Below the pieces are notes generated by a model. That model saw only the letters and a program-made list of their open reading frames with translations. It was not told where the DNA came from and searched no databases. DNA of 64,000 bases. Origin: Bdellovibrio bacteriovorus HD100. Its GTDB lineage: Bacteria; Bdellovibrionota; Bdellovibrionia; Bdellovibrionales; Bdellovibrionaceae. Location: contig NC_005363.1 of the NCBI RefSeq assembly GCF_000196175.1, positions 868,001 to 932,000 of the forward strand, given 5' to 3'. This document shows, in pieces, positions 7,009 to 16,400 of the stretch. How positions within the stretch are numbered: the first letter of the stretch is position 1; each line of letters starts with the position of its first letter. Made by a program: the position numbers and the translations under genes.

Positions 7009-9567
7009 ATGCAAACACAAAGCTTCAAACGTCCTGAATTGTTACTTCCTGTGGGTACCAAAGAGATGGCTATGGCCGCCATCCATAACGGGGCTGATGC
7101 CATTTTCATGGGTGTACCGGGTTTCAATGCCCGCGGGAGAAGCTATGATTTCCAAATCGAGGAAGTCAAAGAGATCATCGACACCTGCCACCTGTACGGC
7201 GTAAAGGTGAATCTGGCCTTCAACATTCTGATCTTCCAAAACGAACTGCACAAGGCTGCCGAGACTCTGGAAAAAATTCTTCCGCTAAAACCCGATGCCT
7301 TCATCGTTCAGGATCTGGGCTTGGTGCGTTTGATCCGTCAGATGGCGCCGAATCAGCGCGTGCACGGTTCCACACAGATGAGCATCAGCAATGCCGAAGC
7401 CATCACCTGGCTTGATGATCTGGGCATACAGCGCTTCGTATTGGCGCGTGAAAACTCGATCAAAGAAATTCACTCGATCAAACAAAACACCGACAAAGAA
7501 ATCGAAGTCTTCGTGCACGGCGCTCTTTGTGTGAGTTATTCCGGTCAGTGTTTCACATCCGAAGGCATCGGTGGCCGTTCCGCCAACCGCGGTCAGTGCG
7601 CTCAAAGCTGCCGCTTCAACTACGAGATGTATGTCGATGAAGAAAAGCGTGACCTGGGTGGGAAGTCCTTCCTGGTGTCCCCGCAGGACCTTTGCGGCAT
7701 CAACGAAGTGCCAAGCCTGCTGGAGGCCGGTGTGGACTGCTTCAAGGTCGAAGGCCGTTTGAAAACGCCTGAATACGTAGCCACCGCGGCTCGCAGTTTT
7801 GATCAGGCGATTGAGTCGGCACAAAATCATCAGGCCTTGATGAATCCGGTGCTTTTGAAAAAACAAATGGCCACCGCGTTTTCCCGGGGCTTCTTCAGCG
7901 GCTGGTTCCATGGCGTCGATCACCAAAGACTTGTGGAAGGCACATTCAGTGCCCACCGTGGTTTTGAGTTCGGTAAAGTTGTTCGCGTCAAGGACAGCTC
8001 TTTGGAAGTCGAACTGACCGAAGAAAACATCCAGCAGGGTCTGAAAGCCGACTTCATCCAGGCCGGTGACGGTGTGTTGTGGGTTTATCAGGACCGCAAC
8101 GGACAAAGCGCTGAAAAAGGCGGATTCGTTTTCGCCGTAAAATCCCTGAATACCCGCCGTTTTGAATTGGAATTTTCTCGCGACATCAACATGAGTGAGC
8201 ACTTCATGGGTGCTCGTGTGTTCTACAATCACGACAAGGACCTGAAGCGTGACGTGGCTTTGAGCGTGGAAGACAAGGAAAGAAAGAAGCGTCTTCCTGT
8301 GTCTATTCATGCAGAGGCGTCTTTGGGACAGCCTTTGAAGGTCACTTACACAGATGGTCGTTACACCGTTTCTGCAACGTCTGCAAACGTCTGTGAGCCT
8401 GCGAAATCCAAGGGTTTGAACTCTTTGGACTTGCGTGAAGAGCTGTTTGCTTTGATGGGAAGCCCGTTCCGCGGGCATGAGTTCACTTGCGAACTGGATG
8501 CTTCGACGCCGTTGTTCCTGCCGGCTCGTCAGGTGAAGGAATTGCGTCAGCAGTTGGTAAAAGAACTGACGGAGCTGCGCATTCAAAATGGCGCAGCACC
8601 AGAACTACTGACCGCCTTGGCGGTTGGTGAATGGATTGAAGGCAACAAGACGGCTGAAAAGGCTGTGCCGGGTGCCAAGTTGAATCTGCTTCTGCGTGAA
8701 AAAGGGCAGGTGGAAGACTTCGTGAACGCCATCAAATCCGGCGATCTGACGACAGCGGGATTGAATCTGGTGATCCTGGATTTCGAATTCGGTTTGGATT
8801 TTGAGCCCAGCTTGAAGCTGCTGAAAGAAAACGGCATCAAGGTGGGTATTGCCACCACCCGTATTTTGAAACCGAATGAACACCGCAATGTGAAGCATCT
8901 GTTCAATTTGAACCCGGATGCGATCCTGGCCAGAAACCTAGGTGCGGTTCAATGGCTGCAGGCCAATAACTATCAGGGCCAGATCCTGGGTGACTTCAGC
9001 TTGAACGTGACGAACCACCTGACGGCGCAATACCTGCTGAACAAGGGCCTTCACAGCCTTTGCCTGGGCTATGACTTAAACAATGTGCAGGTCAGTGAAC
9101 TGATCCAAGCCGGTCAAGCCGCGCAATTTGAAGTGACGGCTTATCAGTACATGCCAAGCTTCCACATGGAGCACTGTGTGTTCGCAGCCTTCCTAAGCAA
9201 AGGTTCCAGTTTCAAAGACTGTGGCAAGCCATGTGAAAAGCACCAGGTGAAACTGAAAGACCAATTCGGCAACTGGCACCAGATCAAACCCGATCAGGAA
9301 TGCCGTAATACCATGTACAACGGAACGTCCCAGTCGGCGGCCCGCTATGTGAAGGAATGGGAATCTTTGGGCTTGGGTTATATCCGCTATGAAGCCTTGA
9401 AAGAGCGTCACTCCGAGCTGATTACAAAAATTCAGGGCCACTTGGATTTCATCAGCGGTAAAAAGGATCTGGAGTCTTTGATCAAGGATCTGGGGAACGT
9501 GGAAAGTTATGGTTTGTCAGAGAGCCACTTCCAAAGAGAAAAAGAATACCAAAGTCGTAAGAAGTAA
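7009..9567 (+). CDS. Peptidase U32 family protein, long RlhA-like form (852 aa)
   Basis: U32 proteins include TrhP and RlhA, which hydroxylate tRNA uridine or 23S rRNA cytidine. The U32 signature is clear in EVFVHGALCVSYSGQC, and four cysteines (ALC, GQC, GQC, SCR) form a likely iron-sulfur site. The N-terminal half opens with PELLLPVGT and ADAIFMGV, typical of the family. A long second half contains another barrel-like region with its own cysteine set (EHC, KDC, KPC), so the protein is longer than TrhP (about 450) and RlhA (about 650). I start at the ATG at 7009, just before the conserved PELLLPVG; a TTG at 6973 is in frame but neither has a strong ribosome-binding site. A bidirectional terminator follows. 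Confidence 0.85.
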   Translation: MQTQSFKRPELLLPVGTKEMAMAAIHNGADAIFMGVPGFNARGRSYDFQIEEVKEIIDTCHLYGVKVNLAFNILIFQNELHKAAETLEKILPLKPDAFIVQDLGLVRLIRQMAPNQRVHGSTQMSISNAEAITWLDDLGIQRFVLARENSIKEIHSIKQNTDKEIEVFVHGALCVSYSGQCFTSEGIGGRSANRGQCAQSCRFNYEMYVDEEKRDLGGKSFLVSPQDLCGINEVPSLLEAGVDCFKVEGRLKTPEYVATAARSFDQAIESAQNHQALMNPVLLKKQMATAFSRGFFSGWFHGVDHQRLVEGTFSAHRGFEFGKVVRVKDSSLEVELTEENIQQGLKADFIQAGDGVLWVYQDRNGQSAEKGGFVFAVKSLNTRRFELEFSRDINMSEHFMGARVFYNHDKDLKRDVALSVEDKERKKRLPVSIHAEASLGQPLKVTYTDGRYTVSATSANVCEPAKSKGLNSLDLREELFALMGSPFRGHEFTCELDASTPLFLPARQVKELRQQLVKELTELRIQNGAAPELLTALAVGEWIEGNKTAEKAVPGAKLNLLLREKGQVEDFVNAIKSGDLTTAGLNLVILDFEFGLDFEPSLKLLKENGIKVGIATTRILKPNEHRNVKHLFNLNPDAILARNLGAVQWLQANNYQGQILGDFSLNVTNHLTAQYLLNKGLHSLCLGYDLNNVQVSELIQAGQAAQFEVTAYQYMPSFHMEHCVFAAFLSKGSSFKDCGKPCEKHQVKLKDQFGNWHQIKPDQECRNTMYNGTSQSAARYVKEWESLGLGYIRYEALKERHSELITKIQGHLDFISGKKDLESLIKDLGNVESYGLSESHFQREKEYQSRKK

Positions 9568-9568
9568 T

Positions 9569-9601
9569 AAAAAAAGGGAGTCCAAAGACTCCCTTTTTTT
9601 A
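9569..9601. terminator. Bidirectional intrinsic terminator
   Basis: GGGAGTC (9576-9582) and GACTCCC (9587-9593) form a stem with loop CAAA, flanked by an A-run on the left and seven T on the right. It sits between the convergent U32 and chorismate-mutase-like genes and can stop transcription from both sides; its right end overlaps the stop codon of the latter. Confidence 0.9.
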
Positions 9602-9880
9602 TTCAAATTTTGAGCGAAGATATTTTTCGTATTCCCGAAGGACCGAGTTCATGACCCCTTTTAGGAGTTCATCCATCGCCGGATCCTGGCCTTGTTTCCC
9701 GTCCATATTGACGAAGTCTTTTAAGATTTGTTCTTCACGTTCGGCATTGAAGAAGGGCTGGCCTTCCTGCTGTTTGATTTTCCACACGGCCATAGTCAAA
9801 TCACGGCGGCGCAAAAGCAGAGCATGCATTTCTTTATGAACCTGATCAATTTCCTGACGAAGACTTTGGATTGTTTCCAT
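9599..9880 (-). CDS. Chorismate-mutase type II-like protein
   Basis: A 93-residue all-helical protein with the AroQ-type pattern: IQSLRQEIDQVHKEMHALLLRRRDL, then VWKIKQQEGQPFF and REEQIL. In AroQ mutases the first-helix Arg, the Lys of the second helix and a later Glu/Gln bind chorismate; comparable residues are present (Arg in RQEID, Lys in WKIKQ). Chorismate mutase makes prephenate for Phe and Tyr. A non-catalytic member is possible. I start at the ATG at 9880; the open frame to 9922 overlaps the upstream methyltransferase gene. It lies 19 bases after that gene and is probably cotranscribed. Confidence 0.72.
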   Translation of the reverse strand: METIQSLRQEIDQVHKEMHALLLRRRDLTMAVWKIKQQEGQPFFNAEREEQILKDFVNMDGKQGQDPAMDELLKGVMNSVLREYEKYLRSKFE

Positions 9881-9899
9881 AGATAAAAGACCTTCTAAA

Positions 9900-11117
9900 T
9901 TAGTCCAAGCGGAACAGGGCAAACTTCAGATAACGAAGCTCTTCCATCGCCAAAGGATAAGGGTGATCCACCGGCTGACCGCCGATGTAAACCAGCGTGG
10001 CTTTCTTGCGTGCGCGGGAAAAGGCTTCCTGGCAGATATCCATGAACTCTTTGGTCGAGATATGGCTGGAGCAGGAACTCGCCGCAAACAGGCCTTCAGG
10101 GTTCACCAGTTTGATGGAGTTGGAGAATACCTTGGTGTAAGCGGCCTTGGCTTGCTCAACCGATTTTTCATTCGGGGCAAAGCTAGGCGGGTCGGTGATG
10201 ACGATATCGTATTTTTTCTTTTCCGTGTTCAACTGCTCAAGATAGGCAAAGGCATCGGTCGCCACATCATGGTGAACTGTCTTAAGGTCGTTGATTTCAA
10301 AGTTGCGGGCCACGGCCTGAATAGCGACTTTGGCGATATCCACGCTGGTGACTTCTTTGGCGCCACCTTTGGCGGCAAAGATGGAAAAGCCGCCAGTATA
10401 GCTGAACAGGTTCAGCACCGTTTTGTCTTTGGCAAAGTGTTGAATCATTTTGCGGTTGTCACGTTGATCCAGGAAGAAACCGGTCTTGGCGGCGTCACGG
10501 ATGTTGGAGGCGAACAAGACTCCGTTTTCAAGGAACTGAACTTCCGGCGCCAGGGTCCCCACGATGTTAACACCTTTTTCTTCAGCGTCGTTACGGCGCT
10601 TCAGGTACACGCATTTCACCTGGGGGAAGGCTTCCTGGATTTTTTCGGCAATGGCCGGGGCATTCCAGGTCTTTTCCATGATCGGGTGATCGTGTTTGAT
10701 CACGGCCGTGTCGTTGTAAACGTCCACGATCAGGCCCGGCAGGCCGTCGCCTTCACCGTTGATCAGACGGAAGGAATTGGTCACAGACAGATCGAAGGTT
10801 TTGCGAATCTCCACAGCCTTGCGCCACTGGTTTTCAAAGTAAAGTTCCAGGGTGCGCTTCATGTTGTTGCGGCGGAAGATGGGCTCTTCGGCCAAAACCA
10901 GAACTCGGAAACGCAATTGAGTGTCGCCCTGCCAGATGCCCAACGCCAGGGCTTCGCCCTTATAATTTAGCATATGAATTCCGGATTTCAGATTGCGGCT
11001 GGGATCAAAACAGTTGGCGAAAAGCCAGCGATGACCTTGCTTTAAGTGTTTGGTCACGTCACGTTTTAGCTCGATGGTTTCAATGGTGTTTTCAAATGTG
11101 ACGGCAGCAGAAGTCAT
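9900..11117 (-). CDS. Class I rRNA methyltransferase, RlmI-like
   Basis: A 405-residue SAM-dependent methyltransferase of the RlmI/RlmKL type, which makes 5-methylcytosine in 23S rRNA. The N-terminal part has a PUA-like region (GHRWLFANCFDP, GIWQGDTQLRFRVL), then the EEHEE-like linker with NGEGDGLPGLIVD. The catalytic part shows FFLDQRDNR, SAM motif I VLNLFSYTGGFS, acidic motif VTSVDIA, motif IV TDPPSF, and the catalytic region AASSCSSH with Cys. It heads a two-gene unit with the chorismate-mutase-like gene. The exact base modified is inferred from E. coli RlmI and may differ. Confidence 0.9.
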   Translation of the reverse strand: MTSAAVTFENTIETIELKRDVTKHLKQGHRWLFANCFDPSRNLKSGIHMLNYKGEALALGIWQGDTQLRFRVLVLAEEPIFRRNNMKRTLELYFENQWRKAVEIRKTFDLSVTNSFRLINGEGDGLPGLIVDVYNDTAVIKHDHPIMEKTWNAPAIAEKIQEAFPQVKCVYLKRRNDAEEKGVNIVGTLAPEVQFLENGVLFASNIRDAAKTGFFLDQRDNRKMIQHFAKDKTVLNLFSYTGGFSIFAAKGGAKEVTSVDIAKVAIQAVARNFEINDLKTVHHDVATDAFAYLEQLNTEKKKYDIVITDPPSFAPNEKSVEQAKAAYTKVFSNSIKLVNPEGLFAASSCSSHISTKEFMDICQEAFSRARKKATLVYIGGQPVDHPYPLAMEELRYLKFALFRLD

Positions 11118-11304
11118 AGTTCGGGGTCTCCAAAGCGAGGGCTCTTTTTATGCTAAATCGTCCGTCTTCGCAAGGTGTTAGCAGGGGCTTAGCCGGGGGT
11201 ACTTAAGGGGGTGGCAAATTTACAGGCCGGACCTTCTATTTGACTCCCAGATCAATCTCAACGACTCTGGCGCCTTCAAATTCGCTCTTAAAACGGAGTA
11301 TTCC

Positions 11305-12564
11305 ATGGCGCAAAAAAAGGGCTCCCCCAAGGCTGCATCCACCGTGCTTGATCAGAAGTTCTGGCAGAACTTCGCCAAGAACCATTGGGAGAAAAAGCCC
11401 CTGGTCGCCCGCAATGTGAAATCCGGCCTGCTGGAGATGACGGATGCCGAGATCTTTGAGCTGTTGGTGGCCTACAGTGACCGTTGCCGTGAAATGAATG
11501 ACCCCGAAGGTTTGAAGTTCTTCATTGATGGCGCGAAAGCCGACCCGGAAGAAGTTTTAGAGTTGCTGCCGGAAAAGTCCGACAAGTCCTTGTTGGGCTA
11601 TCACAAACGCATGAACGCCCAGTTCCCGGATTACTGTCTGGTCTGCGATGAGCTTTTGCAGGTGAATCTGAAAAAGCAGCATCTGTTGCAGGACTTTACC
11701 GACGATCTTTTCCGTCATGTGGGTTTTCCGAATCGTTTTTCTGAAATCGGTCTTTATCTGGGGAACTATCGCAAGACTCCGTTCGGGGTTCATGTGGATT
11801 CCTGTGGGGTGTTCAGCTTTCCGGTCGCCGGGGTGAAAAGATTCCGTCTGTGGCCCGCAGCTTATGGGGATGAACATCCTGAGCTGGATCGCACGTTCAA
11901 CTATGAAAAGCACAAGAAGCATTCCCAGTTGGTCGAAGTCGGTCCGGGGGACATGACCTACTGGCCGTCGTCAGAGTGGCACATCGCCGAGTCTGACGGT
12001 TCTTTCAGTGCGACCTGGAGCTTGGGCGTGTGGGTGGATCAGACTCACGGGGATATGTTTGGATCTGCATTGAAAGATTTGGTTGATACGAAGCTGGGGT
12101 CTGCCCGACTGAAGGTCACAACGCCGTTTAAGGCTTTGCATGACAAGTCGGGTGAAGTCGGGGAGCTGCCAAAGATCTATCAGGATTCGCTTAAAGCGCT
12201 GAAGTCGCTGAGTGCTGCCGAACTTGAAGAGGCGTTCTTGAAATCCTGGATGAAGCACATCTCGCTTCAAGGATTTAAGACCGTGCCTGTGTCCGCGGTG
12301 AAGGTCACAGCAAAATCGCGTTTGCAGCTTCGCAGTGTTCGCTCGCCCGTGTTGTGGCAGCAGAGTACCGGGAACAAAAAAGCTTTCAGTTTGAGTTATG
12401 GTGGGGTTTTGGTTCAGAGCTCTTCTGCGGGACTTTTGAAGATGGTGAAGGACTTGAATGCCGGGAAGGTGTGTGTGCCGGTTCAGTACCTGAAGATTCA
12501 GGGGGCGAAGCGGGACCTTGGCATGTTGCAAGAGCTGGCGGATGCTGGGGCGTTTCATGCCTGA
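11305..12564 (+). CDS. Cupin-4 / JmjC-type ribosomal oxygenase, RoxA (YcfD)-like
   Basis: A 2-oxoglutarate/Fe(II) oxygenase-like protein of 419 residues. The Fe-binding facial triad is visible: HVD in [11 protein letters not shown] and the distal His in SSEWHIAES. The N-terminal [18 protein letters not shown] matches the start of cupin-4 proteins. E. coli YcfD hydroxylates an arginine of ribosomal protein L16; the substrate here is inferred, not shown. CGGAG lies 7 bases before the ATG. The C-terminal third probably forms the dimer/winged-helix region. It stands next to an rRNA methyltransferase and a U32 protein, which may also act on the ribosome. Confidence 0.82.
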   Translation: MAQKKGSPKAASTVLDQKFWQNFAKNHWEKKPLVARNVKSGLLEMTDAEIFELLVAYSDRCREMNDPEGLKFFIDGAKADPEEVLELLPEKSDKSLLGYHKRMNAQFPDYCLVCDELLQVNLKKQHLLQDFTDDLFRHVGFPNRFSEIGLYLGNYRKTPFGVHVDSCGVFSFPVAGVKRFRLWPAAYGDEHPELDRTFNYEKHKKHSQLVEVGPGDMTYWPSSEWHIAESDGSFSATWSLGVWVDQTHGDMFGSALKDLVDTKLGSARLKVTTPFKALHDKSGEVGELPKIYQDSLKALKSLSAAELEEAFLKSWMKHISLQGFKTVPVSAVKVTAKSRLQLRSVRSPVLWQQSTGNKKAFSLSYGGVLVQSSSAGLLKMVKDLNAGKVCVPVQYLKIQGAKRDLGMLQELADAGAFHA

Positions 12565-12704
12565 CGCTGCGGGGGCAGGACACAAAAGTGGTCCTGTTGC
12601 CCATAAAACAGGCATATTTTCCCGATTTTCCCATGACAGAGGCTTTCAGCGGGTTTAAATTCTTCGGGATAGCTAAATCGACAATCTTTGAAAGGAACCA
12701 GCTT

Positions 12705-13712
12705 ATGAAAGCTCCTGTTCGTGTAGCAGTTACCGGCGCTGCCGGCCAAATCGGTTATGCACTTCTTTTCCGTATCGCCAGCGGTGCGATGTTGGGTGCA
12801 GACCAACCAGTGATCCTTCAACTTCTAGAGATCCCAGACGAAAAAGCTCAAAAAGCGCTAAAGGGCGTGATGATGGAGCTTGAGGACTGCGCGTTCCCTC
12901 TATTGCACTCTATGATCGCTACGGGTGATCCTGCAGTTGCATTCAAAGACGCTGATGTGGCCCTTCTAGTTGGTGCACGTCCTCGTGGCCCAGGTATGGA
13001 GCGTAAAGATCTTCTGACTGCAAACGGTCAGATCTTCACTGTACAAGGTGAAGCGATCGGTAAATACGCTAATCCAAATGTAAAAGTTTTGGTTGTTGGT
13101 AACCCAGCAAACACAAACGCCTACATCGCGATGAAATCTGCGATGAAACACGGCCGCGTAAAAGCGAAAAACTTCACAGCAATGCTTCGTTTGGACCACA
13201 ACCGTGCATTGTCTCAGTTGGCGACCAAAACCGGCAAACCAGTTGCTTCTTTCAAAAAAGTGGCAGTATGGGGTAACCACAGCCCAACGATGTACCCGGA
13301 TGTTCGTTTCGCAACAGCTGATGGCGCAAAAGTTCCTGAGTTGTTGAAACTGGGCACGGCTGAAGGTGATGCTTGGAACAAAGACACGTTCATCCCGACA
13401 GTGGGTAAACGTGGTGCTGCGATCATCGAGGCTCGTGGTTTGTCTTCTGCAGCTTCTGCGGCTTCCGCAGCTGTGGATCACATCCGTGACTGGTGGTTGG
13501 GCACAAATGGCGAGTGGGTTACTATGGGTATCCCTTCTGATGGTTCTTATGACATCCCAGAAGGCATCATGTACGGCTTCCCAGTGACTTGCAAAAACGG
13601 CGAATACGAGATCGTAAAAGGTCTTGAGATCGACGCATTCTCTCGCGAGAAAATGAACAACACACTGAAAGAATTGAACGAAGAAAAAGACGCTGTTGCT
13701 TCTATGCTTTAA
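12705..13712 (+). CDS. mdh: Malate dehydrogenase
   Basis: NAD-dependent malate dehydrogenase of the cytosolic/type-2 class, 335 residues, interconverting malate and oxaloacetate in the TCA cycle. The NAD-binding loop is [13 protein letters not shown], followed by [20 protein letters not shown] with the substrate-binding Arg loop, GNPANTNA, the catalytic Asp region [13 protein letters not shown] and the catalytic His region [11 protein letters not shown]. The open frame runs upstream to 12354, inside the roxA-like gene, but the ATG at 12705 has AAAGGA upstream and begins the Rossmann strand. Codon use looks like that of a highly expressed gene. A strong terminator follows. Confidence 0.96.
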   Translation: MKAPVRVAVTGAAGQIGYALLFRIASGAMLGADQPVILQLLEIPDEKAQKALKGVMMELEDCAFPLLHSMIATGDPAVAFKDADVALLVGARPRGPGMERKDLLTANGQIFTVQGEAIGKYANPNVKVLVVGNPANTNAYIAMKSAMKHGRVKAKNFTAMLRLDHNRALSQLATKTGKPVASFKKVAVWGNHSPTMYPDVRFATADGAKVPELLKLGTAEGDAWNKDTFIPTVGKRGAAIIEARGLSSAASAASAAVDHIRDWWLGTNGEWVTMGIPSDGSYDIPEGIMYGFPVTCKNGEYEIVKGLEIDAFSREKMNNTLKELNEEKDAVASML

Positions 13713-13735
13713 TTCTTAATTCAAATATTGAATTG

Positions 13736-13765
13736 AAAAAGGCCGGTGAAAACCGGCCTTTTTTT
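13736..13765 (+). terminator. Intrinsic terminator of mdh
   Basis: GGCCGGT and ACCGGCC form a stem with a short AA-rich loop, flanked by an A-run on the left and seven T on the right. It follows mdh by about 25 bases and could also serve the convergent lipoprotein gene. Confidence 0.9.
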
Positions 13766-13797
13766 ATTCTTAATCAGAGTACTGGGGTTCGACTCTT

Positions 13798-14436
13798 TTA
13801 TTTTCCGAAGTTGAACGGTTCAGGCTCGCCGATCTCGGTGGTGGGCCATGGTGAAGACCAGTCCATCTCGGCCAGTTTCTTTTTGCCGGCTTTCAGAACC
13901 ATTTTTACCTTGTTCACCCCTTTAAAGAACTTTTTATCGGTGCACAGGCGAAGCTGAGTTCGGCCGACGAGTGGCCTTTGTTGTCCGGTTTTTAAATCCA
14001 GAATGGGTGTGGCAACGGCGGTAAGTGTGTTGGAGGCCTTCTTGCCATTCACCAGCAGATCGGCACTCCAGACAGTTTTAGAGTATTCTTTTTGCTCTTT
14101 GGATTTGACGTCACCTTGAAGGCAGATATGACCATTGATGGGGTGAATCCCGTCGTCTTTATCGAACTGAGTTCCCGTTTTCCTGGCCAGATTTTCATGG
14201 ACTGGAATTGAGACCTCAGGCAACTGCAAATGCACATTGATGGTCAGTTCGTCACTGCCCAGAAGAACGACCTTTGACTTATTAAGAGCGGCATCGCGTT
14301 GTTTGTCTTGTGGGGTGCTTTTGTAACCAACAAAAAAGCCAGTGGGCGGAGCTGCGGATGGTTTGGCAGCTTTTTGTGCGCAGGCGGCTGTCAGAGATAC
14401 GGTCAAGGTTACAAGAAATCGCGAGATGTTGTTCAT
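13798..14436 (-). CDS. Predicted lipoprotein, unknown function
   Basis: A 212-residue protein beginning MNNISRFLVTL with a lipobox LTAAC, so it is probably lipid-anchored. The mature protein is rich in Lys and beta-strand-like segments (SKVVLLGSDELTINVHLQLPE, TQLRLCTDKKFF, KVKMVLKAGKKKLAEM) and has two further cysteines (HICLQG and RLCTD) that may form a disulfide. I do not recognise the family. The frame is open to 14499, but the ATG at 14436 starts the signal peptide. It lies 66 bases downstream of the DJ-1/PfpI gene on the same strand. Confidence 0.75.
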   Translation of the reverse strand: MNNISRFLVTLTVSLTAACAQKAAKPSAAPPTGFFVGYKSTPQDKQRDAALNKSKVVLLGSDELTINVHLQLPEVSIPVHENLARKTGTQFDKDDGIHPINGHICLQGDVKSKEQKEYSKTVWSADLLVNGKKASNTLTAVATPILDLKTGQQRPLVGRTQLRLCTDKKFFKGVNKVKMVLKAGKKKLAEMDWSSPWPTTEIGEPEPFNFGK

Positions 14437-14502
14437 GGAATTTAGTTTAGTAGAGGTTTCAGCTTTTGCAAGTCCGGCTGGTTTTGTCCCCAAAGGCAAA
14501 TG

Positions 14503-15252
14503 TCATCGGAGCATCTTCATAAAGGCATTCGCGAACACATGAGCATCTCCAGGCCAGCGGGCGGAAAGATAGGTCCCATCTTGGACAACAAACCCATGAC
14601 CGAGGTTCGACGAACTGTCTCTGAACAGAGGTGTCGGGCCTTTTAAAAAATGTTTCGGCGAAGCCAGCGCAGCCGTCACTTCGCTTTCGACTGTTTGGGG
14701 ATAGGTTCGATAGTAGTTCCCCATCCAAGTGCAAGTCAGAACCCAGGCCGCCATTTCCTGAGAGGCCAGAAGGGCGGTGGTTTTTCGACCATAAAGGACA
14801 CTTCGCCCATCTGGGCGTTGGCTTCTGGCGGCCAGGACAACTCCGTGGCAAATGGCGCCGACGGGTTTGTTTATTTCAAAAAAATGGCTGACTGTTTTTT
14901 GCAGCAGCGATGATTCAAGATACTCTTTCATTCCCTGTGCATGGCCACCGGGCAGCAGCAGCCCCTGGAACTGATCTGGAGATATTTCGTCCCATTTTAT
15001 GGGGTGATGAAACTCGTCGGCTTGGGTCAGTTCTTGATATGCTTTCAGGGCATTTTTATCGGCGGCAAGAAGCGGTGCCAGCGGGCCAAGGCGGGAGCCA
15101 GTCAACATGTGTTGATCGCAAACGGCTTCACTTCCGGTGGGGGTTGCAAAGACAACTTTCACTTGGCTGTCATTCAGGACTTTCCAGGGAATGGCCACCT
15201 CGGTCGGGTCGAAGTCTTGGCTGGGCAGAGGGATCAATACTTTCTTTTGCAT
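14503..15252 (-). CDS. DJ-1/PfpI family protein
   Basis: A 249-residue class I glutamine amidotransferase-like protein. The nucleophile elbow is AICHGVVLAA with Cys, preceded by the strand GLLLPGGHAQGMKEY, where the Glu-type partner of DJ-1 proteins normally sits. Members include glyoxalase III, deglycases and stress chaperones such as Hsp31, and some are longer than classic DJ-1 as here. No signal peptide is seen. I start at the ATG at 15252 (MQKKVLIPLP); an in-frame ATG at 15273 adds seven residues. It is divergent from the CarH-like regulator, separated by about 180 bases that contain AGTCAC repeats. Confidence 0.85.
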   Translation of the reverse strand: MQKKVLIPLPSQDFDPTEVAIPWKVLNDSQVKVVFATPTGSEAVCDQHMLTGSRLGPLAPLLAADKNALKAYQELTQADEFHHPIKWDEISPDQFQGLLLPGGHAQGMKEYLESSLLQKTVSHFFEINKPVGAICHGVVLAARSQRPDGRSVLYGRKTTALLASQEMAAWVLTCTWMGNYYRTYPQTVESEVTAALASPKHFLKGPTPLFRDSSSNLGHGFVVQDGTYLSARWPGDAHVFANAFMKMLR

Positions 15253-15280
15253 ATCGTAGCCTAAGGGCTCCATTTGCAGC

Positions 15281-15306
15281 AGTCACGAAGCAAGTGACTC
15301 AGTCAC
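15281..15306. promoter_or_regulatory. AGTCAC repeat cluster, candidate operator
   Basis: AGTCAC (15281-15286), its inverted copy GTGACT (15294-15299) and AGTCAC again (15301-15306) lie between the divergent DJ-1-like and MerR-like genes, next to the likely DJ-1 promoter. Such spaced copies are typical of repressor or MerR sites, but binding is inference. Confidence 0.4.
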
Positions 15307-15431
15307 CCGGTCCTTTGTCTAGTATTGAGAATCTTATGGCAACAAAGCGATTAGATTTCATAATTTTTGATTAAAAAAAATCTATCCGAAGCTATCATGA
15401 ATTAATCAAAACATCCGATAAGGTGATTAAC

Positions 15432-16352
15432 ATGGTAATCTCTGATGCGCTTCTAGACATTGATCAGGTCAACCAACTCACGGGGCTTTCCCAAGCGACT
15501 CTTCGTAATTGGGAAAAACGTTATGGGTTTCCCAAGCCTCAGCGCTCGGAGGGGGGACATCGCCTTTACCATGTGGAAGAGGTCCAAAAGATACGTGAAG
15601 TGGTGAGCCTGTGCAAGAACGGGATCAAGATACTAGAGGCCATCGAGAGGGTTTTAAAAGGAACTTCACCCGTATCAGATACGGCCGTTGCCATATCGCA
15701 GCCGACTTCACCCGTTTTTGTGGAGCCTCTGAATGAGGGGATTAGTCAGGTCTTAAAGGCTCTTTATAAATACGATATGGATCTGGCTGAGCAGTATCTT
15801 TCCCGTCTTGGTATGCGCTTAAGCGAGACGGATCTGTTGGAGATGGTCTATCCAAAACTTCTTATGAAGGTTGGAGAAGATTGGGAAAACTCGCGTATTA
15901 ATATCGCGCAGGAACACTTCAGCTGGAACTTCCTGCGCACTCGTTTGTTGAACTATTTTAAATCCAACAGAGTTGGTGTGAATCAACCCAAAGTACTATT
16001 GACGACTCCGCCGGGCGAGTTGCACGAGGGTGGGTTGATTGTTCTCGCGGCTTACCTAATGCTGAAGGGCTGGCAGGTTTATTACCTCGGGGTGAATTTG
16101 CCTATGGATGACTTGCTTCATGCGTATGAAGGCATTGAGCCTGACATTGTCTGTTTGTCAGCTATTGAGTCGGAAAACATTGAAAAAAACTGGAATGAAC
16201 TTGAAAAAATGAAGTGCGTCGTGGTGGGTGGCCCATGCCTGGCCGAGCTGAGGGTGCAGGAACTTCCTGAATCAAAGCATATTTCTTTGGTTGGTGGCAA
16301 TCTGCATTCGGCGGTCGCGCAAATGGAGCTGTTGTTACATTCAGCCACGTAG
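15432..16352 (+). CDS. MerR-family regulator with B12-binding domain, CarH/LitR-like
   Basis: A 306-residue transcription regulator. The N-terminal MerR winged helix shows LDIDQVNQLTGLSQATLRNWEKRYGFP and the wing GGHRLYHVEEV. A linker of about 30 residues leads to a helical bundle and a cobalamin-binding fold. The bundle contains W-x9-EH (Trp 151, Glu 161, His 162), the hallmark of CarH light sensing by adenosylcobalamin, and the B12 fold carries GELHEGG, where His 198 would be the lower cobalt ligand. CarH tetramers block DNA in the dark and fall apart in light. AAGGTG lies 6 bases before the ATG; a GTG at 15423 is a weaker alternative. The next gene, 48 bases on, is a chemoreceptor. Confidence 0.87.
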   Translation: MVISDALLDIDQVNQLTGLSQATLRNWEKRYGFPKPQRSEGGHRLYHVEEVQKIREVVSLCKNGIKILEAIERVLKGTSPVSDTAVAISQPTSPVFVEPLNEGISQVLKALYKYDMDLAEQYLSRLGMRLSETDLLEMVYPKLLMKVGEDWENSRINIAQEHFSWNFLRTRLLNYFKSNRVGVNQPKVLLTTPPGELHEGGLIVLAAYLMLKGWQVYYLGVNLPMDDLLHAYEGIEPDIVCLSAIESENIEKNWNELEKMKCVVVGGPCLAELRVQELPESKHISLVGGNLHSAVAQMELLLHSAT

Positions 16353-16400
16353 TTTTTAATTCGAATAGTTTTTATTTGTACTTTTCAAAGGAGCGTCAAA

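Noticed and set aside
7285-8586. 433-codon minus-strand frame inside the U32 gene
   Set aside because: Antisense shadow; the plus frame carries the U32 signature and cysteine sites.
12354-12704. Extended N-terminus of malate dehydrogenase
   Set aside because: Overlaps the RoxA-like gene; the ATG at 12705 has a ribosome-binding site and starts the Rossmann fold.
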